A stretch of DNA of 64,000 nt, from NCBI RefSeq assembly GCF_009827315.1, contig NZ_WTYF01000004.1, forward strand, positions 2,170,001 to 2,234,000, in the 5' to 3' direction. Positions 36,399 to 45,359 of this stretch are shown here, in pieces. Position 1 is the first letter of the stretch. The number at the start of each line of letters is the position of its first letter. The notes below the pieces were generated by a model that had not been told where the DNA came from, ran no database searches, and saw only the letters and a program-made list of their open reading frames with translations. This stretch comes from Qipengyuania gaetbuli (GTDB lineage Bacteria; Pseudomonadota; Alphaproteobacteria; Sphingomonadales; Sphingomonadaceae). The position numbers and the translations under genes are program-made.

Positions 36399-37301
36399 AT
36401 GCGTTACCTGCTTGCCGCTGCCGCCATCGCGATCGCAGCGCCGGCCGCCGCCCACAATCATGGACAGGGCGAACACAAGAGCGAACATGGGGGCCATCAC
36501 GGCCAGCACGACATGGCCGAGCATGTCAAAGACACCGCCATGTTCATGAAGCACCACGGCGAAGCGCTGTCGGGTGCCATCAACCATCCGACCCGTGCAG
36601 AAGACCGCAAGCGCGACCAGTTCCGCCACCCGGCCGAAACGCTCGCCTTCTTCCACGTCGGCCCGCACATGAAGGTGGGTGAATACGCGCCCGGCGGCGG
36701 CTGGTACTCGCGCCTGCTCGGCCACTATCTCGGCGGCGAGGGCAAGCTGGTCGGTCTCTATGCCAATCCGCTCAATGCTGCTGCCGATGCAGAGCGGCAG
36801 GACCGCATTCGCGCTGCCGCTGCCGGTTTCGGCGCGGAAGTGGCAGGCTACACCGGACTTCCGGCGGACAATTTCTCGGGCATGACGCTGGAGACGATCC
36901 CCGACGACCAGAAAGGCACCTTCGACCGTATCCTGGTGATCCGCGGCCTTCACGGCATTACCCGCAGCGGAATCGCCGATACCGAGATCCGCGCGATGCG
37001 CGAACTGCTCAAGGACGACGGCTATCTCGGGATCGTGCAGCACCGCGCCAAGGCCGATGCTCCGTGGTCCTATGCCAATGGCACCAAGGGCTATTTGCGC
37101 CAGCAGGATGTGATCGATTTCATGCGCCTCAACGGCTTCGAACTCGTCGCTGCGAGCGAGATCAACGCCAATCCGAACGATACCGCCGACCACGAAGGCG
37201 GCGTGTGGGAAATGCCGCCTGTCCGGAGTACCAAGCGCGCCGACCTCGCCGACAAGGGCGAAAGCGACCGCATGACCTTGCTGTTCAAAAAGCGCCCGTA
37301 A
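36399..37301 (+). CDS. secreted class I methyltransferase-like protein (COG4798 type)
   Basis: 300 residues with a signal peptide (MRYLLAAAAIAIAAPAAA) and a His-rich segment just after cleavage (about ten His between residues 19 and 53), followed by a Rossmann methyltransferase-like domain with VGEYAPGGGWYSRLL as motif I and FDRILVIRGLHGI as a strand-4 region. GAAGGAGA precedes the ATG. Such exported methyltransferase homologs are known as COG4798 predicted methyltransferases, but SAM is not available in the periplasm, so the activity is uncertain. The His segment suggests metal binding. Confidence 0.75.
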   Translation: MRYLLAAAAIAIAAPAAAHNHGQGEHKSEHGGHHGQHDMAEHVKDTAMFMKHHGEALSGAINHPTRAEDRKRDQFRHPAETLAFFHVGPHMKVGEYAPGGGWYSRLLGHYLGGEGKLVGLYANPLNAAADAERQDRIRAAAAGFGAEVAGYTGLPADNFSGMTLETIPDDQKGTFDRILVIRGLHGITRSGIADTEIRAMRELLKDDGYLGIVQHRAKADAPWSYANGTKGYLRQQDVIDFMRLNGFELVAASEINANPNDTADHEGGVWEMPPVRSTKRADLADKGESDRMTLLFKKRP

Positions 37302-37341
37302 ACCGCTTGCACCTGTAAGCCGCCGTTCATCGCGGCCATGC

Positions 37342-37378
37342 AATCTCCTCGATGTGATAGTATCTCATCGAGGAGATT
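37342..37378 (+). promoter_or_regulatory. RBS-sequestering hairpin before the SIMPL lipoprotein gene
   Basis: A perfect 13-bp stem (37342-37354 with 37366-37378) with an 11-base loop. The 3' arm contains the GAGGAG Shine-Dalgarno (37370-37375) of the gene starting at 37384. In RNA the site would be fully paired, so translation should depend on melting, protein binding or a ribosome. Confidence 0.7.
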
Positions 37379-37383
37379 TGCTT

Positions 37384-38151
37384 ATGCCTGCAATGCGTTA
37401 CCTGACGCTCGCCGCTGCTCCGCTCGCCCTTGCCGCCTGTGGCAGTCGTGCCGACGAAGCGCGGGGGGTGGACCATAACGAGACGCTGCTCTCGGTCAGC
37501 GCGACCGGGCAAGCGGAATCGCGACCCGACCGCGCCCAGTTCAGTGCGGGCATCGAGACCTTCTCGGCCAGGGCGAAAACGGCGAGCGAGGCGAACGGCG
37601 AGAAGATTGCGGAAATCGTGGTCGCGCTGCGCGAATTCGGGATCGAGGAAAAGGACATCCAGACACAGGCCGTTGGCGTCCGCCGTGTCGAATGGGGCGA
37701 CCGCAAGGGCCAGTACCAGGCGACCAACGTGCTTGAGGTCACCATGCAGGACCCCGGTCGCGCCGGTGAAGCAATCGCAGCGGTAAGCGAGGCGGGCGCC
37801 AATATCCTGGACGGTCCGAGTCTGTCGATGACCGATCCCGAAAGCACCGCCAACCTCGCCTATGCCGACGCCTATGAAGCGGCCATGTCGCGCGCAAAGG
37901 CCTATGCCGATGCCGCCGGGATGGAGGTTTCGCGCGTGCTCTATATCCGTGACGCGGGCGGCCAGCAGGGCCAGACGTGGCTGCGCGGGGCCGAGGCCAT
38001 GAACGATGCGATGGTCCAGCGCAGCGCCCCTGTCGTCCCGCCGCCACCCATCGCGCTCGGGCCGGTTCCCAAGGGCGGCGCCAGCATGATGGTCGGCACG
38101 ACACGTTCCATGGTCCATATCCAGGTGGACTTCGCCCTGCGTCCGAAATAA
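37384..38151 (+). CDS. SIMPL-domain (DUF541) lipoprotein
   Basis: 255 residues with a signal peptide and lipobox (LALAACGS), so a predicted lipoprotein. The mature part starts with LLSVSATGQAESRPDRAQFSAGIETFS, the characteristic opening of SIMPL/DUF541 proteins (BP26/YggE type), and keeps the YADAYEAAMSRAKAYADAAG helix. YggE-like proteins are linked to oxidative-stress tolerance and form ring-like periplasmic assemblies. Its ribosome-binding site lies in a perfect hairpin. The next gene starts 11 bases on. Confidence 0.85.
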   Translation: MPAMRYLTLAAAPLALAACGSRADEARGVDHNETLLSVSATGQAESRPDRAQFSAGIETFSARAKTASEANGEKIAEIVVALREFGIEEKDIQTQAVGVRRVEWGDRKGQYQATNVLEVTMQDPGRAGEAIAAVSEAGANILDGPSLSMTDPESTANLAYADAYEAAMSRAKAYADAAGMEVSRVLYIRDAGGQQGQTWLRGAEAMNDAMVQRSAPVVPPPPIALGPVPKGGASMMVGTTRSMVHIQVDFALRPK

Positions 38152-38162
38152 TCCCCCTTGCC

Positions 38163-39038
38163 ATGAGGAAATTGACCGTAGCCGTCCTGCAACTCGCGCT
38201 CGCCCGCGAGGACGAGGCCGATAACATCGCTGCCGTATCCGCCCTCGTGGAGGAGGCGGCGGGCAGGGGCGCGCAGATCATCCTGCCGCCCGAGCTGTTT
38301 TCGGGCGAATATTTCTGCCGCGAGGAGGACGAGGCACTGTTCAGCCTCGCCCGTCCGACGGCAGAGCACCCCTCGGTGCTCGCCATGCAGGAACTGGCGG
38401 CGAAACATTCGGTGGCGATCCCGACCAGCTTTTTCGAGCGCGACGGGCACCACTATTACAACACGCTCGCCATGATCGGGCCCGACGGCGCGATCATGGG
38501 GACCTATCGCAAGAGCCACATTCCCGACGGTCCGGGTTACGAGGAAAAGTACTATTTCCGCCCCGGGAACGACGGTTTCAAAGTCTGGGACGTGCCCTGC
38601 ACGGGTGGCACCGCGCGCATCGGGATCGGCATTTGCTGGGATCAGTGGTATCCCGAATGCGCCCGCGTGATGGCGCTGAAGGGCGCCGAGGTGCTGTTCT
38701 ACCCGACAGCCATCGGGTCCGAACCCTATGACGCCGATCTCGATACCAGCCGGATGTGGCGCCGCGCCATGATCGGTCACGCGGTGTCGAACTGCATGCC
38801 GGTCGCTGCCGCCAACCGCATCGGCCATGAAGGGCCTGCCGACCGGCAGCAGAGCTTCTACGGCCACAGCTTCATCTCCGACGAATGGGGCGACCTCGTC
38901 GAAGAATACGGCCGCAAGGAAACTGGCATACTGGTGACCACGCTCGACCTCGACCGTGCCGCCACGCACCGCGCGGGGATGGGCTTCTTCCGCGACCGAC
39001 GCCCCCAGCTCTACGGCAGGATCTGCGAGGACAGCTGA
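38163..39038 (+). CDS. aguB: N-carbamoylputrescine amidase
   Basis: A nitrilase-superfamily enzyme that hydrolyses N-carbamoylputrescine to putrescine in the agmatine route. 291 residues. The catalytic triad is Glu44 (PPELF), Lys117 (YRKSHIP) and Cys158 (GICWDQWYPE), with the AguB-type GPGYEEKYYFRPGN segment. No agmatine deiminase is in the window. It is preceded by the SIMPL gene (11 bases) and followed by a hypothetical gene (2 bases). Confidence 0.92.
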   Translation: MRKLTVAVLQLALAREDEADNIAAVSALVEEAAGRGAQIILPPELFSGEYFCREEDEALFSLARPTAEHPSVLAMQELAAKHSVAIPTSFFERDGHHYYNTLAMIGPDGAIMGTYRKSHIPDGPGYEEKYYFRPGNDGFKVWDVPCTGGTARIGIGICWDQWYPECARVMALKGAEVLFYPTAIGSEPYDADLDTSRMWRRAMIGHAVSNCMPVAAANRIGHEGPADRQQSFYGHSFISDEWGDLVEEYGRKETGILVTTLDLDRAATHRAGMGFFRDRRPQLYGRICEDS

Positions 39039-39040
39039 CG

Positions 39041-39469
39041 GTGACCGGCACCGGCGGAGGGATCGACCAAGGCCAGCTGGACCAGCTGTTCACTGCCGCA
39101 CTCGAAGCCGGCATCGCGCGGATCGAGAAAGACGGGCACTTTTTCCCGCTCGTCTTCGAACTGCGGTCCAACGGGGTGATCCACAATGTCACCGTCCTCG
39201 ACGCGGCGCCGATCAGCGGGAGCGAGGGGGTGCTTGAGCGCCTGTCCGACCTGCTGCGCCCCCGGGCGCAAGACGGCCTCATCCGCGCCGCCGCCATCGT
39301 CAGGCATTGTACAGAGACGGCCCGGCTGTTCGTCCAACTGAGAGCGCCGAACTACAGCCAGGACGTGGAAGTGCCCTTTGCGCTTTCCTCCGAAGGCCTC
39401 ATCCGGCGTCGCCGCCGCCTGTCGCTGGGGGAGTTCACCTCCAGCCCGGCCGAGAACACGATTTTCTAG
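39041..39469 (+). CDS. hypothetical protein
   Basis: 142 residues from a GTG start two bases after aguB. No signal peptide or membrane segment; an alternating pattern (FPLVFELRSNGVIHNVTVLDA, ARLFVQLRAP) suggests an alpha/beta domain. It overlaps the convergent M20 peptidase gene by 4 bases. No recognised family. Confidence 0.6.
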   Translation: MTGTGGGIDQGQLDQLFTAALEAGIARIEKDGHFFPLVFELRSNGVIHNVTVLDAAPISGSEGVLERLSDLLRPRAQDGLIRAAAIVRHCTETARLFVQLRAPNYSQDVEVPFALSSEGLIRRRRRLSLGEFTSSPAENTIF

Positions 39470-40881
39470 CTGCCGGCGAGTTCCTTCAGGATGATCGTCC
39501 AGTGGTCGAGGCCGGCGTAGAAGGCATCGACCCGCATCCGTTCGTTGAGGCCGTGGGCGTAGATGTCCCGCGGCCTGCTCGCGCCTGCGCCGATGGCGAC
39601 GGTGTCATAGCCGAGCGTGCGGTAATGCATGCCGTCCGTGCCGCCCGATGACATGTGCGGCAGCATCGGAATAGGTTTGCCGAAGCGTGCGACGAGCGCC
39701 TTGGAGAGAGCATCGCGAACCTCGTCCGGAAACTCGCTGACGCCGCTCTCGGTCGCTTCGGCGCGCTGGACGATGGCGATTTCGGGATTGCCGATCGCTG
39801 CGGCGAGCTGGGCTTTCACATTGTCCACCCCGTCGCCGGGAAAGACGCGGCAATTGACCGCCGCGCTGGCCGATTGGGGGAGCGCGTTCTGGGCATGCCC
39901 GCCCTTCAGCATGGTCGCCACGCAGGTGGTGCCGAGCGTGCCCACCAGGCTCGGATCGGCGCGGATGATCTCGATGGCCGAGGCATCAGACGGGTCGGCG
40001 GCGAAACGCTTCAGTGCGTCGCCGAGCTCGCCGGGCATGCTCTGGCCGAGCGCGCCGAGATAGGTGCGGGTCAGCTGCGTATCGCGCACGGGGAAGCGGT
40101 ATTCGGCGACTTTAAGCAGCGCTGCGGCAAGGTCGTAAATGGCGTTGTCGCTGCGCGGGCGGGAGGAATGGCCGCCCTGGTTCGTCGCGGTCAGGTCGAA
40201 AGTGACATAGGTTTTCTCGGCCATCTGGACCTGCTGGGCGAGCGGCGAGAAATCGTCGGCCAGCCCGATGCCGCCCGCGTCCGAATTGAGGACATAGGCA
40301 GGATCCACGTTTTCAGCGATCCATTTCGCCTGCGCGCGGGTCGAGATCATGCCCGTCTCCTCGTCTCCCGAGAACACGAGATAGAGATCGCGGTTCGGCG
40401 TCCAGCCTTCCTCCTTCAAGCGGATGAAGGTGCTGGTGAGGTTCATCACCCCGTATTTGTTGTCCTGCGTGCCGCGCGCATAGAAATAGCCGTCGGCCTC
40501 GGTCAGGGTGAAGGGATCGCGCTCCCAGTCTTCGGGAAGGGCATCGACCACGTCCATGTGCGCAAGCAGCGCGATCGGCTTTTCGTCCGAGGATCCATCG
40601 CCGCGATATCGGACGATCAGGCCCTGCGTGGGATCGCCTTCGCTGTCGTAGTCGGTGACCATGATGTCCCCGGCAGCAAAGCCTGCTTTCGACAGGCGGC
40701 CTGCGAGATAGGCGACCATGTCGTCCACCTGACCGTGCCCGCGAGCGGTGCGGAAGGCGATGATGTCGCGGTAGATCTCGTAGCTGCGCTGCTCATGCGC
40801 GCTGCGTTCATGCCCGTCCGCTGCTAGCGGTGCCGCGCCTGCCAGCAGTGCGAGCCCAATGGCTGCCCCGATCCCCTTCAT
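39466..40881 (-). CDS. secreted M20 family metallopeptidase
   Basis: 471 residues with a signal peptide (MKGIGAAIGLALLAGAAPLAADG) and the M20 dizinc motifs: AHMDVVDA, the RGTQDNKYG Asp, GDEETG and the C-terminal His in the YAHGLNERM block. The dimerisation lid domain sits between. The ATG has AAGGGAGA upstream. Likely periplasmic dipeptidase/aminoacylase activity; substrate unknown. Confidence 0.87.
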   Translation of the reverse strand: MKGIGAAIGLALLAGAAPLAADGHERSAHEQRSYEIYRDIIAFRTARGHGQVDDMVAYLAGRLSKAGFAAGDIMVTDYDSEGDPTQGLIVRYRGDGSSDEKPIALLAHMDVVDALPEDWERDPFTLTEADGYFYARGTQDNKYGVMNLTSTFIRLKEEGWTPNRDLYLVFSGDEETGMISTRAQAKWIAENVDPAYVLNSDAGGIGLADDFSPLAQQVQMAEKTYVTFDLTATNQGGHSSRPRSDNAIYDLAAALLKVAEYRFPVRDTQLTRTYLGALGQSMPGELGDALKRFAADPSDASAIEIIRADPSLVGTLGTTCVATMLKGGHAQNALPQSASAAVNCRVFPGDGVDNVKAQLAAAIGNPEIAIVQRAEATESGVSEFPDEVRDALSKALVARFGKPIPMLPHMSSGGTDGMHYRTLGYDTVAIGAGASRPRDIYAHGLNERMRVDAFYAGLDHWTIILKELAGS

Positions 40882-40926
40882 CGCAATCTCCCTTGCCTTG
40901 TCGTGCGGGCACGCTAGGCGCAGGCC

Positions 40927-41412
40927 ATGGGGCAGGCAAGCAGCCACCGTTACGTTATCGCGCTGGGTTCGAACATGCGCGTGCCGGGTATCGGCGCGCC
41001 GCGGGCTGTGCTGCCGACAGCCTTGGAGCGGCTGGCTGATCGCGGGGTAGAGGTCGAAATCGCCTCGCGCATCCGGGCCAGCCACCCGGTCGGCCCCTCG
41101 CTCAGGACCTATGCCAACGGCGCGGCAATCGTGTCCGCTCCGCTCGATCCGCCGATGATGCTCGCCCTGCTGCAGTCGGTGGAGAGCGGATTCGGGCGCG
41201 AGAGGCGCGGCGCGCGCTGGCGGGCACGCAGCCTCGACCTCGATATCGTGCTGTGGAGCGGCGGGACCTGGTTCGCCCCGGACCTCGTCATTCCGCACCT
41301 CCTGTTTCGCGAGCGCGACTTCGTGCTGCGCCCGGCTGCCGAGATTGCACCCGACTGGCGCGATCCCGTGACGGGCCTTACCCTTCGGCAGCTGGCTGCG
41401 CGCGCGGCCTGA
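40927..41412 (+). CDS. folK: 6-hydroxymethyl-7,8-dihydropterin pyrophosphokinase
   Basis: Transfers pyrophosphate from ATP to 6-hydroxymethyl-dihydropterin in folate synthesis. 161 residues with the N-terminal VIALGSNMRVPG, and the HPPK signature RWRARSLDLDIVLW with Mg-binding Asp pair. The partner folP is not adjacent. Its end overlaps the convergent acetyltransferase gene by 35 bases. Confidence 0.92.
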   Translation: MGQASSHRYVIALGSNMRVPGIGAPRAVLPTALERLADRGVEVEIASRIRASHPVGPSLRTYANGAAIVSAPLDPPMMLALLQSVESGFGRERRGARWRARSLDLDIVLWSGGTWFAPDLVIPHLLFRERDFVLRPAAEIAPDWRDPVTGLTLRQLAARAA

Positions 41413-41950
41413 GCGCAGTGGCGGGATTGCCGCGATAGACCGTCCAGGCTTCTGCGTCCGAGAACAGGGCACCGCGCGCAGACAGGACAGCCCCTTCGCC
41501 CATGGTGACGCCCGGGCCGACGAAAGCTTCGGCAGCTACCCAGCAACCGCGCCTGATGGTCACCGGGTCGAGCACCAGCTGGAAATGCGGATCGGCGATA
41601 TCGTGCGAACTGGCGCACAGGTGCGCGCGCTGCGAGATCACGCTGTCGCTGCCCACGCAGATATGCCCCTGGTTGTAGAGCAGCGCCCCCGGACCGATCA
41701 GCACGTTGTCGCCCAGCTCGAGATTGCCGGGCCACCACACGCACGCACTCGCATGAACACGGCAATTGCTGCCGATCCGCGCGCCGAAAGCCTTGAGCAT
41801 CAGCGCGCGCCACGGGTGGAGGAACGGAGGTGTCCAGCGGGCGAAGAGAAACCAGGCAGCCATCCACAAGGCCCGCGCAATTCGCGAGCCGAGCGGGAAG
41901 GACGGCCCTCCGCTGCGGCTTTGCGCAGTGCGTGCATCGAGTGGTTGCAA
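41378..41950 (-). CDS. WcaF-like left-handed beta-helix acetyltransferase
   Basis: About 190 residues. The N-terminal part (LDARTAQSRSGGPSFPLGSRIARALWMAAWFLF) is the usual lead-in of WcaF-type exopolysaccharide O-acetyltransferases, with hexapeptide repeats after it (GARIGSNCRV to GEGAVLSARGALF). I choose the TTG at 41950 because AAGGAAGG lies at the correct spacing and it matches the family N-terminus; the upstream ATG would add 31 unlike residues and run near the tRNA. It probably decorates a capsule or lipopolysaccharide; nearby GDP-mannose genes agree. Confidence 0.8.
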   Translation of the reverse strand: MQPLDARTAQSRSGGPSFPLGSRIARALWMAAWFLFARWTPPFLHPWRALMLKAFGARIGSNCRVHASACVWWPGNLELGDNVLIGPGALLYNQGHICVGSDSVISQRAHLCASSHDIADPHFQLVLDPVTIRRGCWVAAEAFVGPGVTMGEGAVLSARGALFSDAEAWTVYRGNPATALRPRAQPAAEG

Positions 41951-42065
41951 CCGCGTCCCTTCCTTGTCGCTGCCTCGGGCCAAACTAAATTGCCGGGCTG
42001 CCCGAAAGCAACCCAAACCACGCTTGACCACCCGCCATCGCATGCCTAGGTGCCCCCTCGTGGTC

Positions 42066-42141
42066 GGGCCCTTAGCTCAGTCGGTAGAGCAACTGACTTT
42101 TAATCAGTAGGTCGCTGGTTCGAACCCAGCAGGGCTCACCA
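42066..42141 (+). tRNA. tRNA-Lys (anticodon TTT)
   Basis: A 76-base cloverleaf: acceptor GGGCCCT paired with AGGGCTC, D-arm AGCTCAGTCGGTAGAGC, anticodon stem ACTGA/TCAGT with loop CTTTTAA (anticodon TTT), T-arm GCTGGTTCGAACCCAGC, discriminator A and encoded CCA. It converges on the mannose isomerase gene, which ends 9 bases away. Confidence 0.97.
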
Positions 42142-42150
42142 CCTTTTCCC

Positions 42151-42960
42151 TCAGGATTGTTCTGCCGAACACGCGATCAGCGTGCGCGCCGCCGTGCCGA
42201 ATTCGACCTCGTCGATGCCCGATGCCATTGCGCTCGACCCGGGCGCTATACGGGCGCTCGACACCGCGACATCTCCGGAAAGCGGCAGGACCTGTATGGC
42301 GCCATTCAACCTGCCGAGTATATTCGCCGAAGGCACTCCATGGAGCTGGAACAGTCGGAAATGCGGACCGTCTACCAACACCGCTTCCGCATCGGGTGCC
42401 ACCTTGCGGTGCAGTCCAGCAGGATAGGGCTCACCCGACGCCACTTCGATGGCTGCATCCAGATGCAGTTCGCGCGGACGCCCATAATCGTAGAGGCGAT
42501 AGGTGATATCGGTGTTCTGCTGCACTTCGAGCAGCGTCAGGCCTTCGCCGATGGCATGGACCGTGCCGGCCGGAATGTAGAAGAAATCGCCCGGTTCGAC
42601 CGCGCGCCATTCGAGCAGGTCCTCGATCGAACCGTCGAGCGCAGCGGCGCGCATGGCATCGGCATCGACCGAATGTTTGAACCCCATCGCCAGCCTTGCA
42701 CCCGGCTCTGCGTCAAGAACCAGCCAGCATTCTTCCTTACCCCTTCCCGTCGGGCTAGCAGCATCAGCGGGATGGACCTGGACCGAGAGCTTTTCGCTCG
42801 TGAAAAGGTATTTGACGAGCACGTCCGGCATCGCATCGGAAGGCTCGAACCAGATTTCCCCGATCCGCTCTTCGTCCCCGGGAAGCGCAAAGGGAGGCGG
42901 CAAGGGGTTGCGCCCCCAGATCTTTTCCACCCGCTTGATAGGAAGATCTTGCGCGCTCAT
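42151..42960 (-). CDS. manA: class I mannose-6-phosphate isomerase
   Basis: A zinc-dependent cupin-fold isomerase linking fructose-6-P and mannose-6-P. 269 residues, shorter than E. coli ManA and more like the short bacterial forms. Metal-site motifs are VQVHPAD and the GTVHAIGEGLTLLEVQQNTDITYR block. Its ATG overlaps the stop of the guanylyltransferase gene by 4 bases, giving a coupled GDP-mannose pair. Confidence 0.9.
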   Translation of the reverse strand: MSAQDLPIKRVEKIWGRNPLPPPFALPGDEERIGEIWFEPSDAMPDVLVKYLFTSEKLSVQVHPADAASPTGRGKEECWLVLDAEPGARLAMGFKHSVDADAMRAAALDGSIEDLLEWRAVEPGDFFYIPAGTVHAIGEGLTLLEVQQNTDITYRLYDYGRPRELHLDAAIEVASGEPYPAGLHRKVAPDAEAVLVDGPHFRLFQLHGVPSANILGRLNGAIQVLPLSGDVAVSSARIAPGSSAMASGIDEVEFGTAARTLIACSAEQS

Positions 42961-43982
42961 TGATTGGCAGCCCCGTCCAGCTTGCCAACGCTCTGGGCAT
43001 GATCGCGCGAGAGGACGAGGATGTCGTCGCCATCGACCACGACGATCACGTCGGTGAGGCCGACGATGGAAACGCGTGGGCCATCGGTGTCGACCATCAC
43101 GCCGCGGCAATCCATGGCATCCGTTCGGCCCGACAGGACATTGCCGTCTTCGTCCACCTGGCGAGCTTCCATCAACGCGCTCCAGTCACCGATATCGGAC
43201 CAGCCGATGTCCGCCGACACGACTGCAGCGTGGGAGGTATTCTCCATCACCGCGAAGTCGACGCTTTCCCCGGCGATGCGTGCAAAAGCCGCCGCCCCGG
43301 GATCGAAACGCGTGTCGACCCATCTGCCCGATGCAGCCGATGCTTCAACCGCTTCCGCCATATCGGGACGATGGGTCGCAAGTTCGTCGAGCAACTTGCC
43401 CGCCGGAAATGCGAAGATGCCACCGTTCCAGACGAACCCGCCATCGTCGAGGAATTGCTGTGCCCGCTCCATGTCGGGTTTTTCGACGAACCGCTCGATA
43501 CGGTGTCCTGCCCCGACGGCCTCGCCGCGCTTGATATAGCCGTATCCAGTGGCGGGGCGGTCGGGCGCGATGCCGAAGGAGACGAGGTAGCCCTCCCGCG
43601 CGAGCGATGCGGCAGTACGCACACCGTCAAGGAAGGCGGCCTCATCGGCGATGTGGTGGTCGCTCGGGCAGACGAGCATCACCGCATCGCGGGGAAGCAG
43701 CCGTGCCGTCAGCGCGATTGCAGGGGCGGTATTCTTGGCCGCCGGTTCGACGACCAGGCGGTGCTCGCCCGCCTGTTCTGCGATGAAACTGGTATGCGCC
43801 TCTCCGGCCACCACGATGGGCGCCTCGAAAAGCTCGGCATTCGATACGCGGTCCAGCGCCTGCTGGAACAGGGTCCGGTCGCCCAGGAGTGGAAGGAACG
43901 GTTTCGGCTTCACGCGGCGGCTGCGCGGCCAAAGGCGCGTCCCGCTGCCGCCGCAAAGGATAACTGGGTAGATCTTACTCAT
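42957..43982 (-). CDS. manC: mannose-1-phosphate guanylyltransferase
   Basis: Makes GDP-mannose from mannose-1-P and GTP for exopolysaccharide or glycolipid synthesis. 341 residues, a nucleotidyltransferase with the CGGSGTRLWPRSR loop at 10-22, PSDHHI, and the FVEKPD Lys motif. It lacks the C-terminal isomerase domain of bifunctional ManC proteins, supplied here by the adjacent manA. The start is the ATG giving MSKIYPVILCGG, divergent from the transferase gene at 44065. Confidence 0.92.
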   Translation of the reverse strand: MSKIYPVILCGGSGTRLWPRSRRVKPKPFLPLLGDRTLFQQALDRVSNAELFEAPIVVAGEAHTSFIAEQAGEHRLVVEPAAKNTAPAIALTARLLPRDAVMLVCPSDHHIADEAAFLDGVRTAASLAREGYLVSFGIAPDRPATGYGYIKRGEAVGAGHRIERFVEKPDMERAQQFLDDGGFVWNGGIFAFPAGKLLDELATHRPDMAEAVEASAASGRWVDTRFDPGAAAFARIAGESVDFAVMENTSHAAVVSADIGWSDIGDWSALMEARQVDEDGNVLSGRTDAMDCRGVMVDTDGPRVSIVGLTDVIVVVDGDDILVLSRDHAQSVGKLDGAANQ

Positions 43983-44064
43983 GACAAACGGGCGCCTAGC
44001 AGCCGTTTTGCCACTCGTCATGGCCTGCTTGCACCTGCATGCGATTTTTCGTTACGAGACAGCG

Positions 44065-44640
44065 ATGAACGCTCCGCGACTGTCCGTTTTTGCCCGCCTG
44101 CCTGTGCCGGGAAAGGTCAAGACGCGCTTGATTCCCGCACTCGGTGAAGAGGGCGCGGCACGCCTCTATGCGCGCCTGCTGGCCCATACGGTCGAGGTGG
44201 CGAAAGCGAGCGGCCTGGAATTCGAGCTGCGGGTGACAGGTGGCGAGGAGGCGGCCTTCCACGAACTCTTCGGCGGCGATGTGAGCGTCGTCAACCAGGG
44301 CGAGGGCGATCTGGGGGCGCGGATGGCAGGCGTGCTTGCGCCCTGCCTCATCATCGGGAGCGACTGTCCGGCCATTTCCGTGCCGCTCCTGCAGGCGGCG
44401 GCAGGCGCGCTGGCGGATCGCAAGGTCGTGCTCGGCCCTGCCAATGACGGGGGCTATTATCTCGTCGGACTGGCCGAGCCGATGCCCTTCCTGTTCGAGG
44501 CGATGGAATGGAGTACGCCGCAGGTCCTGTCGCAAACGCTCGCGCGGCTGGCAGAGCGCCGGATCGGCCCCGCGATCCTGCCCGAACTGGCCGATATCGA
44601 TACGGCGGAAGACCTCGCCGCCTGGCCCGAATTCGAATGA
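44065..44640 (+). CDS. TIGR04282 family transferase (rSAM-associated transferase 1, CofC-like)
   Basis: 191 residues, a DUF2064/CofC-like nucleotidyl- or glycosyltransferase. It begins LSVFARLPVPGKVKTRLIP, the typical opening, then GSDCPAIS and LGPANDGGYYLVGL. TIGR04282 proteins occur with TIGR04283 transferases and radical SAM enzymes in arsenosugar-related or unassigned pathways. The start is the internal ATG, since the first 28 codons do not fit. Its stop overlaps the next ATG by 4 bases. Confidence 0.87.
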   Translation: MNAPRLSVFARLPVPGKVKTRLIPALGEEGAARLYARLLAHTVEVAKASGLEFELRVTGGEEAAFHELFGGDVSVVNQGEGDLGARMAGVLAPCLIIGSDCPAISVPLLQAAAGALADRKVVLGPANDGGYYLVGLAEPMPFLFEAMEWSTPQVLSQTLARLAERRIGPAILPELADIDTAEDLAAWPEFE

Positions 44641-45359
44641 GCGTCACGCTGCTGGTTCCTTCGCTGGACGAGGAAAAGGCGCTGCCCGTGCTGGTGGAGC
44701 GGCTCGCCAGTCTCGATCCCGCGCCTGCCGAGATCATGCTGGTCGATGGTGGCAGCAGCGATGCGACGGTCGCCATCGCGCGCGAGGCGGGATGGCGCAT
44801 TCTCGAGACGGCGCGGGGCAGGGCGCTCCAGATCAATGCCGGGGTAGAGGAAGCGCGCGGGGAGATCGTCTGCGTCCTCCATGCAGACACTTTGCCGCCG
44901 ACCGACATGGTAGGAGTGATTGAGGGCGCAATGCAGGACCGGCGCACCGCGCTCGCCAGTTTCAGCCCGGTCATCCGCGGCCCCGAGCGGACACGCTGGG
45001 GGACCACGCTCCATAACTGGGCCAAGACCTGGTACGCGCCACTCATCACGCGCCCGCACCTGTTCTTTCGCGGTGTGCGCCTGCTGTTCGGCGACCATGC
45101 CATGTTCTTCCGCCGCGCCGATTTCCTGAGCGTCGGCGGGTGCACGCCGGGCGATGCGGTGATGGAGGAAGCCGATCTGTGCGTGAAGCTGGCGCGGCTG
45201 GGCCGGGTGCGGATGTTGCCGCAGCGGGTCTACACTTCCGACCGGCGGATTGCCGAATGGGGGGCGCTCAAGGCGAACTGGATCTATTTCAAGGTCGGCA
45301 TGCTCTGGGCGTTCGGCCTGCGCAGCCGGATGGCAAAGCACTATCCCGACGTGCGCTAG
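44637..45359 (+). CDS. TIGR04283 family glycosyltransferase (rSAM-associated transferase 2)
   Basis: 240 residues, a GT2-type glycosyltransferase: LLVPSLDEEKALPVLVERL start, LVDGGSSDAT, the DxD-like HADT metal motif and the acceptor-side GDHAMFFRRADF and EADLCVKL blocks. The partner of TIGR04282, it is translationally coupled to it. Its product may be a sugar-modified metabolite or lipid. The next gene converges with a 4-base overlap. Confidence 0.87.
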   Translation: MSVTLLVPSLDEEKALPVLVERLASLDPAPAEIMLVDGGSSDATVAIAREAGWRILETARGRALQINAGVEEARGEIVCVLHADTLPPTDMVGVIEGAMQDRRTALASFSPVIRGPERTRWGTTLHNWAKTWYAPLITRPHLFFRGVRLLFGDHAMFFRRADFLSVGGCTPGDAVMEEADLCVKLARLGRVRMLPQRVYTSDRRIAEWGALKANWIYFKVGMLWAFGLRSRMAKHYPDVR

